Below are positions 1 to 7,270 of a stretch of DNA of 37,540 nucleotides, piece by piece. The stretch is from VFBF01 sp964530695 (GTDB lineage: Bacteria > Pseudomonadota > Alphaproteobacteria > Caulobacterales > Aquidulcibacteraceae). Within the stretch, counting starts at the first letter, position 1. Every line of letters starts with the position of its first letter. The stretch spans positions 1 to 37,540 of the forward strand of contig CAZGYQ010000022.1 of the NCBI GenBank assembly GCA_964530695.1. The letters run 5' to 3'. Position numbers and translations under genes: made by a program. The notes under the pieces are model-generated. The model was given only the letters and a program-made list of their open reading frames with translations, searched no databases and was not told where the DNA came from.

Positions 1-6
1 CTCCAC

Positions 7-104
7 CGATCCGCAGCCTGCTGCGGATCGGCACAATTTGAGCTGAAATCGGGCAAGCCCGATTTCAGGCGCTCGGCCATCCCTCTCCCGCCTGCGGGAG
101 AGGG
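7..104. repeat. Cluster of three perfect hairpins downstream of serS
   Basis: Three back-to-back inverted repeats fill the gap after serS. Arms 7-16/21-30 give a 10-bp stem with loop CCTG. Arms 43-54/57-68 give a 12-bp stem with a 2-nt gap. Arms 81-91/94-104 (CCCTCTCCCGC) give an 11-bp stem with a 2-nt gap. None is followed by a T-tract. The third has the look of the short extragenic palindromes often seen between alphaproteobacterial genes (family knowledge). The group may end serS transcription or protect the 3' end of its message. Confidence 0.75.
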
Positions 105-107
105 AAA

Positions 108-1664
108 TCACTTCGCAATCACCGTCATCCCGCCCATGTACGGCACGAGCGCCTCCGGCACGGTCACGCTCCCATCTGCGTTCTGGTAATTCTCCAGCAC
201 CGCCACGAGCGTGCGGCCGACGGCCAGCCCCGAGCCGTTCAGCGTATGCACGAACTCAGTGCCCTTCTGGCCGTCTCGACGGAAACGCGCATCCATGCGG
301 CGCGCCTGGAAATCCCCGCAGTTCGAGCACGAGCTGATCTCGCGATATTTGCCCTGGCTCGGCAGCCAGACTTCGAGGTCGTAGGTCTTCTTCGCCGAAA
401 AGCCCATGTCGCCGGTGCACAGCGCCATGGTGCGGAACGGCAGGCCGAGACGCTTCAGCACTTCTTCCGCGCACCCCGTCATGCGCTCGTGCTCGGCGTC
501 GCTGTCTTCGGGTTTGCAGATCGACACCATCTCCACTTTCCGGAACTGGTGCATGCGGATCATGCCGCGCGTGTCGCGCCCGGCGCTGCCCGCTTCCGAG
601 CGGAAGCACGGCGTGTCCGCCGTCATGCGGATGGGCGTGGCGAGATCGGCCTCGGCGAGGATCTGCTCGCGATAGAGATTGGTGAGCGAAACTTCGGCGG
701 TGGGGATGAGGAAGTGTCGCACCTGTCCCGCCAGATCAGCATCAATCTTGGCATGCCAAGCCATGAACCCCTCATGCTGGCGAATCGACACATCGAGAAA
801 ACTCTCCGAGTACTCAAGGAGAGGGCCCAACCAAGACGTCTCAAAGCCTTTAGCCTTGGCGATGTCGTAGGCGTCAGTGAAAACTGCAACCAACGTATCC
901 GCACGCTGCGAAAGCCCAATGAATTGATCGCTGGCGGCATCGAGCATTTGCTTGATCCGCAACGCGCCTCCGCCAGTGCTGAAAAGATCCTCCTCGAACT
1001 TCGGTAGCTGCCCTGTCCCATATAGCGCGTTGTCCCGCACCAACAACGGCGGGCTCACTTCCTGATAGCCGTGCGTTTCGGTCTGCAAGTCGATCATGAA
1101 CGCCGCGAGCGCGCGTTCGAGCCGCGCGAGCTTGCCCTTCAGCGCCACGAAGCGCGCGCCGCTCATGCGGGCGGCGGCCTCGAAATCCATCATGCCGAGC
1201 GCTTCGCCGATGGCGACGTGATCCTGCGGCCGGTTGAGCTGCTGGCCCGGCGTGCGCGTCGGCGGGTCCCAGCGGCGCACCTCGATGTTGCCCTCTTCGT
1301 CCTTGCCGTCGGGCGCGTCGGGCGCGGGCGTGTTGGGCAGCGATTCCAGAATGCCGCGCAGCGCTCCCGCGACCGTCTCTTCCTCGGCGGACGCGGTTTC
1401 GATGACGCCCTTCAGCCGCGCGACCTCTTCCATCAAACGCGCGGCTTCCGCGTCGTCCTTCTTCGCCTTCGCCGCGCCGATGGCTTTCGACGCCGTGTTG
1501 CGCCCCGCTTCGGCGTCCTGGCGTTGCGTCTGCAGCGCACGCGCCTTCACGTCGAGCGCGAGGATCGAGGCGATCTGCGCGCGCTGCTCGTCCGACAGCG
1601 AACGCCGGTGCATCGCCTTGGCCCAGCCCTCGAAATCCTCGCGGATCGCTCTGATGTCGTGCAT
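108..1664 (-). CDS. serS: Serine--tRNA ligase with a long internal insertion
   Basis: Class II aminoacyl-tRNA synthetase that charges tRNA-Ser (and tRNA-Sec) with serine in the cytoplasm. The N-terminal coiled-coil tRNA-binding arm spans about residues 25-110. The catalytic core shows the GTGQLPKFEEDLF stretch (216-228), LIPTAEV (319-325), motif 2 around FRSEAGSAGRDTRG (354-367) and motif 3 GSGLAVGRTL (477-486). The protein is 518 residues, while the family is usually about 420-430. The excess lies between DLF (228) and the LIPTAEV strand, where most members have only 10-20 residues. The insert (about residues 229-316) is predicted largely helical and is encoded by DNA of about 54% GC (721-960), against roughly 67-73% in sampled flanks. 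The reading frame is intact and all catalytic motifs remain, so the enzyme is probably active. The ATG has AAGGA upstream. Confidence 0.96.
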   Translation of the reverse strand: MHDIRAIREDFEGWAKAMHRRSLSDEQRAQIASILALDVKARALQTQRQDAEAGRNTASKAIGAAKAKKDDAEAARLMEEVARLKGVIETASAEEETVAGALRGILESLPNTPAPDAPDGKDEEGNIEVRRWDPPTRTPGQQLNRPQDHVAIGEALGMMDFEAAARMSGARFVALKGKLARLERALAAFMIDLQTETHGYQEVSPPLLVRDNALYGTGQLPKFEEDLFSTGGGALRIKQMLDAASDQFIGLSQRADTLVAVFTDAYDIAKAKGFETSWLGPLLEYSESFLDVSIRQHEGFMAWHAKIDADLAGQVRHFLIPTAEVSLTNLYREQILAEADLATPIRMTADTPCFRSEAGSAGRDTRGMIRMHQFRKVEMVSICKPEDSDAEHERMTGCAEEVLKRLGLPFRTMALCTGDMGFSAKKTYDLEVWLPSQGKYREISSCSNCGDFQARRMDARFRRDGQKGTEFVHTLNGSGLAVGRTLVAVLENYQNADGSVTVPEALVPYMGGMTVIAK

Positions 1665-1685
1665 TTCTCTTCGTCCTTACACTCA

Positions 1686-1785
1686 GTCATTCCGGACGCG
1701 CCGGAGGCGCGATCCGGAACCCAGGGGACCGGGCTCGCTTGAACCCCTGGGTTCCGGGTTCGCGCTGCGCGCGCCCCGGAATGAC
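1686..1785. repeat. 100-bp GTCAT...ATGAC palindromic repeat, copy A
   Basis: Intergenic element bounded by GTCAT and ATGAC. Its central hairpin pairs GGAACCCAGGGG with CCCCTGGGTTCC, and outer GC-rich arms surround it. It sits between serS and tatC, both on the minus strand. The first 72 bases match copy B (7152-7251) except for one base. The right outer arm differs in sequence but still faces CCGG-rich pairing partners. No coding or transposase sequence is present. It is best read as a non-autonomous extragenic palindromic repeat that could also terminate or process transcripts. Confidence 0.85.
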
Positions 1786-1831
1786 GGTGTCTAGTGGCAG
1801 ATAGTGATCAGAAAACTCAAGGCGCCAAGAG

Positions 1832-2656
1832 TCACGGCGCCGGCGCGCTCGAAGGGGCGCCGGCGGCCCGCGATCGCGACTTCTCGATGAGCCAGACAAG
1901 CCAGATCGAGACCTCGTAGAGGAGGTAGACCGGCACGGCCATGATGGTCATCGACAGGACGTCCGGCGGCGTCACGAGCGCCGAGAACGCCGCGATCCCC
2001 ACCACCGCATAACGCCGACCCTTGCGCAGCATCGATGCCGTGACCGCGCCCACGCGCGCCAGCAGCGTCAACACCACCGGCACCTGGAACACCGCCCCGA
2101 ACGCGAGCGCGAGCGTCGTCACAAGGCCCAGATACTCGTCCACCTTCGGCAGGTATTTCACCCGCACCGGCCCCGTGAGCTGCTCCTGCTTCAGCGCGAA
2201 TTCGAGCGCGAACGGCAGCGCCACATAGAACACGAACGCGCACCCCAGCAGGAACATCACGGGCGCGGCGATCAGGAACGGCGCCACCGCGGCCCGCTCG
2301 TTCTTGTAGAGGCCCGGCGCCACGAAGGCGTAGCCCTGATAGGAAATCACCGGGAACGCCGCGATGATCGCCGCGAAGAGCGCCACCTTCACCTGCACCG
2401 CAAAGAAGCCCATGGCGCCCGTGTTCACGAGATCGATCCCGGCCTTCGCCGCCTCCGGACCGCGCACTGCGCTCACCGCCGCGATGAAGGGTTCGGTGAG
2501 GAAGAGAAAAATCTGCTTGGAGAAGAAGAACGCGGCGACGAAGCACACGAGCAGCGCCGCGCACGCGATCCACAGCCGGTCGCGCAGTTCGGTGAGGTGC
2601 GAGAGCAGCGGCGCGCGGCTCGCCTCGATGTCGTCGGGCGTTTCGGCGGCGCTCAT
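1832..2656 (-). CDS. tatC: Sec-independent protein translocase subunit TatC
   Basis: Polytopic inner-membrane receptor of the twin-arginine translocase, which binds the RR signal peptide of folded export substrates. It is 274 residues with about six membrane segments (roughly 28-46, 85-105, 125-150, 178-200, 215-232, 236-257). Family marks are HLTELRDRL (20-28), a loop with FVAPGLYKNER (111-121) whose Glu120 matches the conserved periplasmic Glu of the family, and the TPPD element (Asp232). A Gln (191) stands in FQVPVV where E. coli has Glu; I believe this is common in alphaproteobacteria but cannot check. The start overlaps the tatB stop by 4 bp (ATGA), so translation is probably coupled within tatABC. 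A Pro/Ala-rich cytoplasmic tail ends the protein. Confidence 0.96.
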   Translation of the reverse strand: MSAAETPDDIEASRAPLLSHLTELRDRLWIACAALLVCFVAAFFFSKQIFLFLTEPFIAAVSAVRGPEAAKAGIDLVNTGAMGFFAVQVKVALFAAIIAAFPVISYQGYAFVAPGLYKNERAAVAPFLIAAPVMFLLGCAFVFYVALPFALEFALKQEQLTGPVRVKYLPKVDEYLGLVTTLALAFGAVFQVPVVLTLLARVGAVTASMLRKGRRYAVVGIAAFSALVTPPDVLSMTIMAVPVYLLYEVSIWLVWLIEKSRSRAAGAPSSAPAP

Positions 2657-3057
2657 GTGGAAACCCGCGCCGGTTCGGGCGCGACCGGAGCGCCGGCGCC
2701 CTCGCCGGCGTCGGGGGTGCGTTCGTCTGCGACGTCTCCTGTTTCAACAGCGGCCGCCGGCGGGGGCGCCGGCGCTCCGGGCGCGGGCAGCGGCTCGAGC
2801 ACGCGCATCTGCTCCATCTCGGCGTCGGAGAATATCTGGCCGCGCCGCAGCGCCTCCACTTCCTTTTTCAGCTCGTCGAGCTCGGCCTGGCGGGCGAGTT
2901 CGTCGAAGCCCGTGCGGAACTCGGCGGCGAGCCCGCGCAGGCGCGCCATCTGCCGGCCGAGCTTGCGCAGCATCAGCGGCAGGTCCTTCGGGCCGACCAC
3001 GAGCAACGCGATCACGCCGAGGACGAGAACTTCGGAAAAGCCGAGACCGGGCAGCAT
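2653..3057 (-). CDS. tatB: Sec-independent protein translocase subunit TatB
   Basis: Membrane-anchored partner of TatC in the twin-arginine signal-peptide receptor complex. The 134-residue protein has one N-terminal membrane helix (about 3-21) and the TatA/B hinge GPKDLP (22-27). An amphipathic helix rich in Arg/Leu/Lys follows (28-75), then a Pro/Ala/Glu tail. The helix-Gly-Pro-amphipathic layout and the position between tatA and tatC identify it. It is longer than TatA and carries the PKDLP-type hinge, as TatB does. It is the middle gene of a tatA-tatB-tatC operon and shares 4 bp with tatC. Confidence 0.94.
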   Translation of the reverse strand: MLPGLGFSEVLVLGVIALLVVGPKDLPLMLRKLGRQMARLRGLAAEFRTGFDELARQAELDELKKEVEALRRGQIFSDAEMEQMRVLEPLPAPGAPAPPPAAAVETGDVADERTPDAGEGAGAPVAPEPARVST

Positions 3058-3074
3058 GGCCGCTCAGAATCCTC

Positions 3075-3299
3075 TCAGGCGCCGGTGCGCTCGTCGTCCT
3101 TGCGGGCGGTCTGGTCGCGCAGCTGCGCCGGCGGCGCGTCGGCTGGCGGCGGCGTCTCGGATTCACCCAACCCCTTCTTGAAGCCGCGGATGCCCTTGCC
3201 GAGGTCTTCCATCAGATTGGAGATTTTCCCCGGGCGGCCGAACAGCAGGAACGCAAGCGCGAGAACGATGAGCAGCGGGATCAGACCGGGCATATGCAT
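3075..3299 (-). CDS. tatA: Sec-independent protein translocase subunit TatA
   Basis: Pore-forming subunit of the twin-arginine translocase. The 74-residue protein has one N-terminal helix (residues 3-19) ending in LLFGRPGKI, where FG-x-x-K/R is the TatA hinge. An amphipathic helix follows with LMEDLGKGIRGFKKG (29-43), the characteristic TatA stretch. The tail is charged and Pro-rich. Two in-frame ATGs lie six bases apart (3299 and 3293), and the second (MPGLIPLL) is a possible true start. It lies 17 bp upstream of tatB and 38 bp downstream of scpB on the same strand, so scpB and tatABC are probably cotranscribed. Confidence 0.94.
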   Translation of the reverse strand: MHMPGLIPLLIVLALAFLLFGRPGKISNLMEDLGKGIRGFKKGLGESETPPPADAPPAQLRDQTARKDDERTGA

Positions 3300-3337
3300 T
3301 GCCGCGACACTCCAAAAAACCTGACGAATCCGGGCGG

Positions 3338-4102
3338 CTACTCTTCTTCGCCGCCGGCGTAATCCACGTAGAAGGCGCCATCGCCGGCTTCGAGGGGGTC
3401 CTCGTCCGCCGCCAACGCGCCGGAAGACAGCGCGCCATCCGGCCGCGGCACATCGAACGCGGCCTCGACCCGCGGGTCGATGAGCCCGGCAGCCTTCAAA
3501 TCGTCCTTGCCCGGAAGCGCGTCAAGCGACACGAGGCCAAAGTGACTGAGGAAACCCTCGGTTGTCCCGAATGTGAGGGGCTTGCCGGGGCTGCGGCGGC
3601 GGCCCCGCGGGCGCACCCAGCCGATCTCCAGCAGCAGGTCGAGGGAGCCCCGGCTCAGCGATACGCCGCGAATGTCCTCGATCTCGGCGCGGGTGACCGG
3701 CTGGTGATAGGCGATGACCGCCAGCGTCTCCATGGCGGCCTTCGGCAGCCGCTTCGGCGCGGCGCGGGTTTCGGCGAACAGATGCGCCAGATCCTTCGCG
3801 GACTGGAAGCGCCACGCGCCGCCGGCCTCGACGAGTTCGACGCCGCGCCCCGCATAGGTCCGTTTCAGGCCCATCAGCACGGCGGCCACGTCCGTGCCCG
3901 GCGGCATGCGCTCGGCAAGGGCGGCCGCCGTCATGGGCTCTCCGCCCGCAAACAGGAGCGCCTCGGCGATCCGCGCGGCCTCGTGCAGCGGGCCGATCGC
4001 GGCGCCCCCTACACAACCTACGTCGTTGGCGCTTTCGGGCGGGGTGAAGGCGTCCTCGACGCGCATGATCGGATCGGCCGCGGGCTTCGGCGGGCGGCTC
4101 AT
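3338..4102 (-). CDS. scpB: Segregation and condensation protein B
   Basis: Kleisin-interacting winged-helix subunit of the SMC-ScpA-ScpB condensin that compacts and segregates the chromosome. The 254-residue protein contains the two tandem winged-helix domains of ScpB (about residues 38-110 and 115-195). Recognisable blocks are ARIAEALLFAGGEPM (43-57), a central AMETLAVIAYHQPVTRAEIE segment and GKPLTFGTTEGFLSHFGL near 175-192. A low-complexity acidic Gly/Glu tail follows. The first 35 residues are family-atypical and probably disordered. It overlaps the scpA stop by 4 bp (ATGA), which fits translational coupling of the two condensin partners. Confidence 0.95.
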   Translation of the reverse strand: MSRPPKPAADPIMRVEDAFTPPESANDVGCVGGAAIGPLHEAARIAEALLFAGGEPMTAAALAERMPPGTDVAAVLMGLKRTYAGRGVELVEAGGAWRFQSAKDLAHLFAETRAAPKRLPKAAMETLAVIAYHQPVTRAEIEDIRGVSLSRGSLDLLLEIGWVRPRGRRRSPGKPLTFGTTEGFLSHFGLVSLDALPGKDDLKAAGLIDPRVEAAFDVPRPDGALSSGALAADEDPLEAGDGAFYVDYAGGEEE

Positions 4103-4899
4103 GACGCCTCGCCTTCGTGGGGCCGGCGACGGCGCAGATAGAGCGGCGCGTACTGGTCGTCCTGGCGCGCCTCCAGCTTCTGGTCACGCACCAGTTCAAG
4201 CGATGCGCCGAAGAGGCTCGCCACATAGGACTGCGGCTCCGGCGCCTCGGGGCCCCGCTCGCGCCGCGGCTGCAGCGCGCCGATGGGGCGCCAGTCGTCG
4301 AGGCCCTCAAGCATTTCTTCCAGCCGGTGGCGTGCGGCCTCCAACGTGTAGACACGGCGCGGCACGACGCGGTGGTCGATGCGGATGCGCCGCGCGCGGC
4401 CTGCCGTATACGCCGACAGCATGTCGTGCAGGCTGGCGGTCCATTGCAGCTCGCGCGTGACGGCGATGGGCTGCGGCGCCCAGTTGAGGAACACGTCGCG
4501 GTCGAGCTGCGCCAGCGCGCCGAGCTTCGCAGCGGCGGCCTTGGCCTCCGCGAGGCGCTGGAGCTTCAAGGTGAGGTGCGCGGCGATCGCTTCCGGATCG
4601 GGCTCGTCGACGGGCCGCTCGGGCTTCGGCAGCAGCAGGCGCGACTTCAGCAGCGTGAGCCACGCGGCCATCACGAGATATTCGGCGGCGAGATCGATGC
4701 GCGCGCGCGCCGCTTCGATGAAGGCCAGATACTGGTCCACCAGCGGCGCCAGCGCGATCTGCGCGAGATCGACCTTCTGGTGGCGCGCCAGATCCAGCAG
4801 GACGTGCAGCGGCCCCTCGAACCCGTCGAGGTCGAGCACGAGCGTTTCGCCCGCATCCGCCTCCTCGGCGGCCTCGAATGTGACTGCGTCTTCGCTCAC
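4099..4899 (-). CDS. scpA: Segregation and condensation protein A (kleisin)
   Basis: Kleisin bridge between the SMC heads and ScpB. The hallmark FEGPLHVLLDLARHQKVDL lies near the N terminus, and an AAEYLVMAAWLTLLKSRLLLP helix follows. A C-terminal winged-helix region recognises the SMC head. I place the start at the GTG at 4899 (266 residues), because AGG sits a few bases upstream and the product then begins close to the conserved domain. A longer reading from a GTG at 4959 would overlap the SPOR gene by 22 bp and has a Shine-Dalgarno-like AGGA almost touching the start codon. In many alphaproteobacteria nagZ lies immediately upstream of scpA; here the SPOR gene abuts it directly. Confidence 0.93.
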   Translation of the reverse strand: MSEDAVTFEAAEEADAGETLVLDLDGFEGPLHVLLDLARHQKVDLAQIALAPLVDQYLAFIEAARARIDLAAEYLVMAAWLTLLKSRLLLPKPERPVDEPDPEAIAAHLTLKLQRLAEAKAAAAKLGALAQLDRDVFLNWAPQPIAVTRELQWTASLHDMLSAYTAGRARRIRIDHRVVPRRVYTLEAARHRLEEMLEGLDDWRPIGALQPRRERGPEAPEPQSYVASLFGASLELVRDQKLEARQDDQYAPLYLRRRRPHEGEAS

Positions 4900-4937
4900 T
4901 TGCCTATTCTTGGCGTCCGTTCCGGCGCCCAACCGGG

Positions 4938-5609
4938 CTACTTGCCGACGACGAGGCACTCCTGGCCCAGCGATTTCACCTGGCCGCAGAACTGCGCCGC
5001 GTCCGCCCGGCTGGCGAAATACCCGGCGCGGACACGGAAGTATATCCCGCGTTCCCCCAGGTCGGCCTGCTGGACGTCCTTGCGGGCGGGCCCGAACAAC
5101 GCGGGCGAGCGGCGGGAAAACCGCGTCCAGGCGGCGTCGGCGGCGTCGGCGGACCTGAGCGAGGCGATCTGGGCGAGGAACGGCCCGTCCGCTGCGATCC
5201 GGGGCGAAATGGCGGCGGCAGCCGGCCGCGGGGCGGCGATCTCAGCCTCCTCGGCGGCGGCGCGGACCCTGGCTGGCGCGCGCGGGACGGGCGGCTTGCC
5301 GGCTAGCGCCTGATCGATCTCGGCGGTCGCGGGCTCTTCCGTGGCGTCGCCGACATACTGTGTCTTGAAGGCGCTGGAGTCCGCCTCGATCACCGGCGCG
5401 TCGACGCCCTGCGGCGCGCCGCCTGTGAAGCTCCAGATCAGGTAGGTGATCGTCGCCACGACGATCAGCGCGATGGCGAACGTCGGATAGCTGGAGCCGC
5501 CTTTCGGTTCGTCCCGCCTCGGCGGGGCGCGGCGCACGCGCTCACGCGGAAACTCGATGGCCCCGTCCGCCTCGGGGGGCGCATAAACGCGACGCTGTGC
5601 GTGAGCCAT
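4938..5609 (-). CDS. SPOR-domain inner-membrane protein
   Basis: Bitopic envelope protein of 223 residues. It has a basic cytoplasmic N terminus (1-40), one membrane helix (about 42-63), a Pro/Ala-rich periplasmic linker (65-140) and a C-terminal SPOR domain (about 143-221) of the QIASLRSADAADAAWTRF...YFRVRAGYFASRADAAQFC type. SPOR domains bind denuded peptidoglycan at the division septum (family knowledge), so a role at the division site or in wall remodelling is likely, in the manner of FtsN/DedD-like proteins. The start ATG has GGAGG at good spacing. Two Cys near the C terminus could pair. It lies between the small Myb-like gene and scpA. Confidence 0.88.
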   Translation of the reverse strand: MAHAQRRVYAPPEADGAIEFPRERVRRAPPRRDEPKGGSSYPTFAIALIVVATITYLIWSFTGGAPQGVDAPVIEADSSAFKTQYVGDATEEPATAEIDQALAGKPPVPRAPARVRAAAEEAEIAAPRPAAAAISPRIAADGPFLAQIASLRSADAADAAWTRFSRRSPALFGPARKDVQQADLGERGIYFRVRAGYFASRADAAQFCGQVKSLGQECLVVGK

Positions 5610-5687
5610 CCCGGCCTCCGATCCAATGCGAATCAGGATGGCCGCGGGTCGTTAGGAATTGGTTTATGGCGCCTCGGCCGGGCCGGT

Positions 5688-5867
5688 TCAGCGCAGCTTG
5701 GCGATGCCGATCCCGTCGGCCTTTGCGCGGTCCTTGATGGACTCCTCGCTGCGCGTCAGCGCCTTGGAGATCGCCTTCAGCGACATGCCCTTCTTGGCCA
5801 GCATGTGCAGCTTCTGCAGTTCGTCATGCGTCCACGGCTGTTTGTGACGTTCAAAGCGTTCGGACAT
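5688..5867 (-). CDS. 59-residue Myb/SANT-like small DNA-binding protein
   Basis: A short ORF between dgt and the SPOR gene, found by reading the gap. It starts with MSERFERHKQPWTHDEL and ends in GIGIAKLR. The pattern W-T-x-D/E-E, a Leu-rich helix, K-x-G-M-S-x-K-A-I-S-K-A-L-x-R-S (27-40) and S-I-K-D-R-A (43-48) is that of a compact three-helix Myb/SANT-like or Trp-repressor-type DNA-binding unit. The start ATG at 5867 has AGGAG overlapping the dgt stop codon (TAGGAG), so it is probably translated from the dgt message; the gap to the dgt stop is 13 bp. No function is known to me. A DNA-binding or chromosome-associated role is inference from the motif only. Confidence 0.75.
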   Translation of the reverse strand: MSERFERHKQPWTHDELQKLHMLAKKGMSLKAISKALTRSEESIKDRAKADGIGIAKLR

Positions 5868-5880
5868 GGCGTTCGTTCTC

Positions 5881-7116
5881 CTATGCCCAGCGTTCGAGAT
5901 TGAACAGGCGGCGGTGTTCTTCCACGGCGTAGGCGTCGGTCATGCCGGCGATGTAGTCGCAGACGACGCGGGCGGTTTCCGGCGTCCCCGCCTTGCCGGC
6001 GCGGTCGCGCCATTTGTCGGGCAGCGTTTCCGGCTCCGCGAGGAACAGCGTGAACAGCTCCTTCAGGATGCGCTTGGCCTGGCTGCGCATGCGCGCGACC
6101 TTGTAGTGGCGGTACATCTTGGCCATCAGGAAGCGCTTCAACGTCGCCTCGTGCTCGCCCATTTCCGGTGAGAACGCTACGATTGCTTCCGGCAAGTTGC
6201 GCACGTCCTCTGCGCACTGCGGCTTGTGTTTAGCCGCGCGTCGTTTCGTTTCTTTAACGAGATCGAGAATGCGCGCGCCGATGAGCCGGCGCACCGCCTC
6301 GCCCGCCCAGCGCGTCTGGTCGATGTCGGGAAATTCCGCGCGCACCTTCTGGAACATCGCGCCGACGAACGGGAGCTCATAGAGCTCCTCGATCTCGAAC
6401 AGACCCGCGCGCAGGCCGTCGTCGATGTCGTGGTTGTTGTAGGCGATGTCGTCGGCGAGCGCCGCCACCTGTCCCTCGGGTCCCGACCACTGGTGCAGTT
6501 CAAGCTCGTGCTCGCGGGCGTATTCGCGGATTGCGAGCGGCAGGTCGGCGAGTTTGCGTTTCGCCGTGATCAGCGGGCCGTTGTGCTTCACGACGCCTTC
6601 CAGCGTCTCCCACGTGAGGTTGAGCCCGTTCCAGCGCGGATAGCGCGCTTCAAGCTTGGTCAGCACGCGCAGCGTCTGCGCGTTGTGGTCGAAGCCCTCA
6701 AAGGGCTTCATGCAGTCGTCGAGTTCATCTTCCCCGGAGTGCCCGAACGGCGGATGGCCGAGGTCGTGCGCGAGCGCGACAGTCTCGGCGAGATCCTCGT
6801 CAAGGCCCAGCATGCGCGCCACGGAGCGCGCGATCTGCGCCACTTCGAGGGAGTGCGTGAGGCGGGTGCGGAAGTGGTCGCCCTCATGGGCGATGAAGAC
6901 CTGGGTCTTCTGCTTCAGGCGGCGGAAGGCGGAAGCGTGGATGATCCGGTCGCGGTCCCTCTGGAACGGGCTGCGCGACGGGCTCTCAGGCTCCGGGTGC
7001 AGCCGCCCGCGCGAGCGCGTGGGGTCGGTGGCCCACGGCGCGGGCCCGACCGTCCACCATGCCTTGCCGCTTGCTTCGCCGCTCACCCGCTTCTCCTTGG
7101 CTTCGCCAACCTCCAT
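5881..7116 (-). CDS. dgt: Deoxyguanosinetriphosphate triphosphohydrolase-like protein
   Basis: HD-domain dNTP triphosphohydrolase that cleaves dNTPs to nucleoside and triphosphate, controlling DNA precursor pools. The 411-residue protein shows SRGRLHPEPESPSRSPFQRDRDR (35-57), RRLKQKTQVF (65-74), the metal-binding H88 in RLTHSLE, HD at 117-118 in AHDLGHPPFGH, and a later DDIAYNNHDIDD segment carrying the distal Asp. Length and motifs match the alphaproteobacterial Dgt subgroup. The start is uncertain: the ATG at 7116 has a poor ribosome site, while a GTG at 7086 follows AAGGAG at good spacing and would give 401 residues. It is the first gene of the run that continues into the Myb-like gene, SPOR and scpAB. 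Confidence 0.95.
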   Translation of the reverse strand: MEVGEAKEKRVSGEASGKAWWTVGPAPWATDPTRSRGRLHPEPESPSRSPFQRDRDRIIHASAFRRLKQKTQVFIAHEGDHFRTRLTHSLEVAQIARSVARMLGLDEDLAETVALAHDLGHPPFGHSGEDELDDCMKPFEGFDHNAQTLRVLTKLEARYPRWNGLNLTWETLEGVVKHNGPLITAKRKLADLPLAIREYAREHELELHQWSGPEGQVAALADDIAYNNHDIDDGLRAGLFEIEELYELPFVGAMFQKVRAEFPDIDQTRWAGEAVRRLIGARILDLVKETKRRAAKHKPQCAEDVRNLPEAIVAFSPEMGEHEATLKRFLMAKMYRHYKVARMRSQAKRILKELFTLFLAEPETLPDKWRDRAGKAGTPETARVVCDYIAGMTDAYAVEEHRRLFNLERWA

Positions 7117-7151
7117 ATAGGTGTTCGTACCGATGACGAATAAGCTGCACC

Positions 7152-7251
7152 GTCATTCCGGACGCGCCGGAGGCGCGATCCGGAACCCAGGGGACCGGGC
7201 GCGCTTGAACCCCTGGGTTCCGGCTCTCCGCTTCGCTCCGGCCGGAATGAC
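7152..7251. repeat. 100-bp GTCAT...ATGAC palindromic repeat, copy B
   Basis: Second copy of the element at 1686-1785, with the same length and the same terminal GTCAT/ATGAC. It occupies most of the gap between the divergent dgt and erpA-like genes. The central GGAACCCAGGGG/CCCCTGGGTTCC stem is unchanged, while the right outer arm has different bases. Its position upstream of two start codons rules out a purely terminator role for this copy and means promoters of both genes lie within or beside it. Confidence 0.85.
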
Positions 7252-7270
7252 TGAGCAAAAGGATTAACCT

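Noticed and set aside
717..980. Intein in SerRS
   Set aside because: The insert is too short for a full intein and lacks a Cys/Ser at the N-junction and a terminal His-Asn followed by Cys/Ser/Thr.
1071..1742. Plus-strand ORFs within serS and similar shadow ORFs across the window
   Set aside because: They are Arg/Ala-rich mirror frames of well-conserved genes, as expected in GC-rich DNA.
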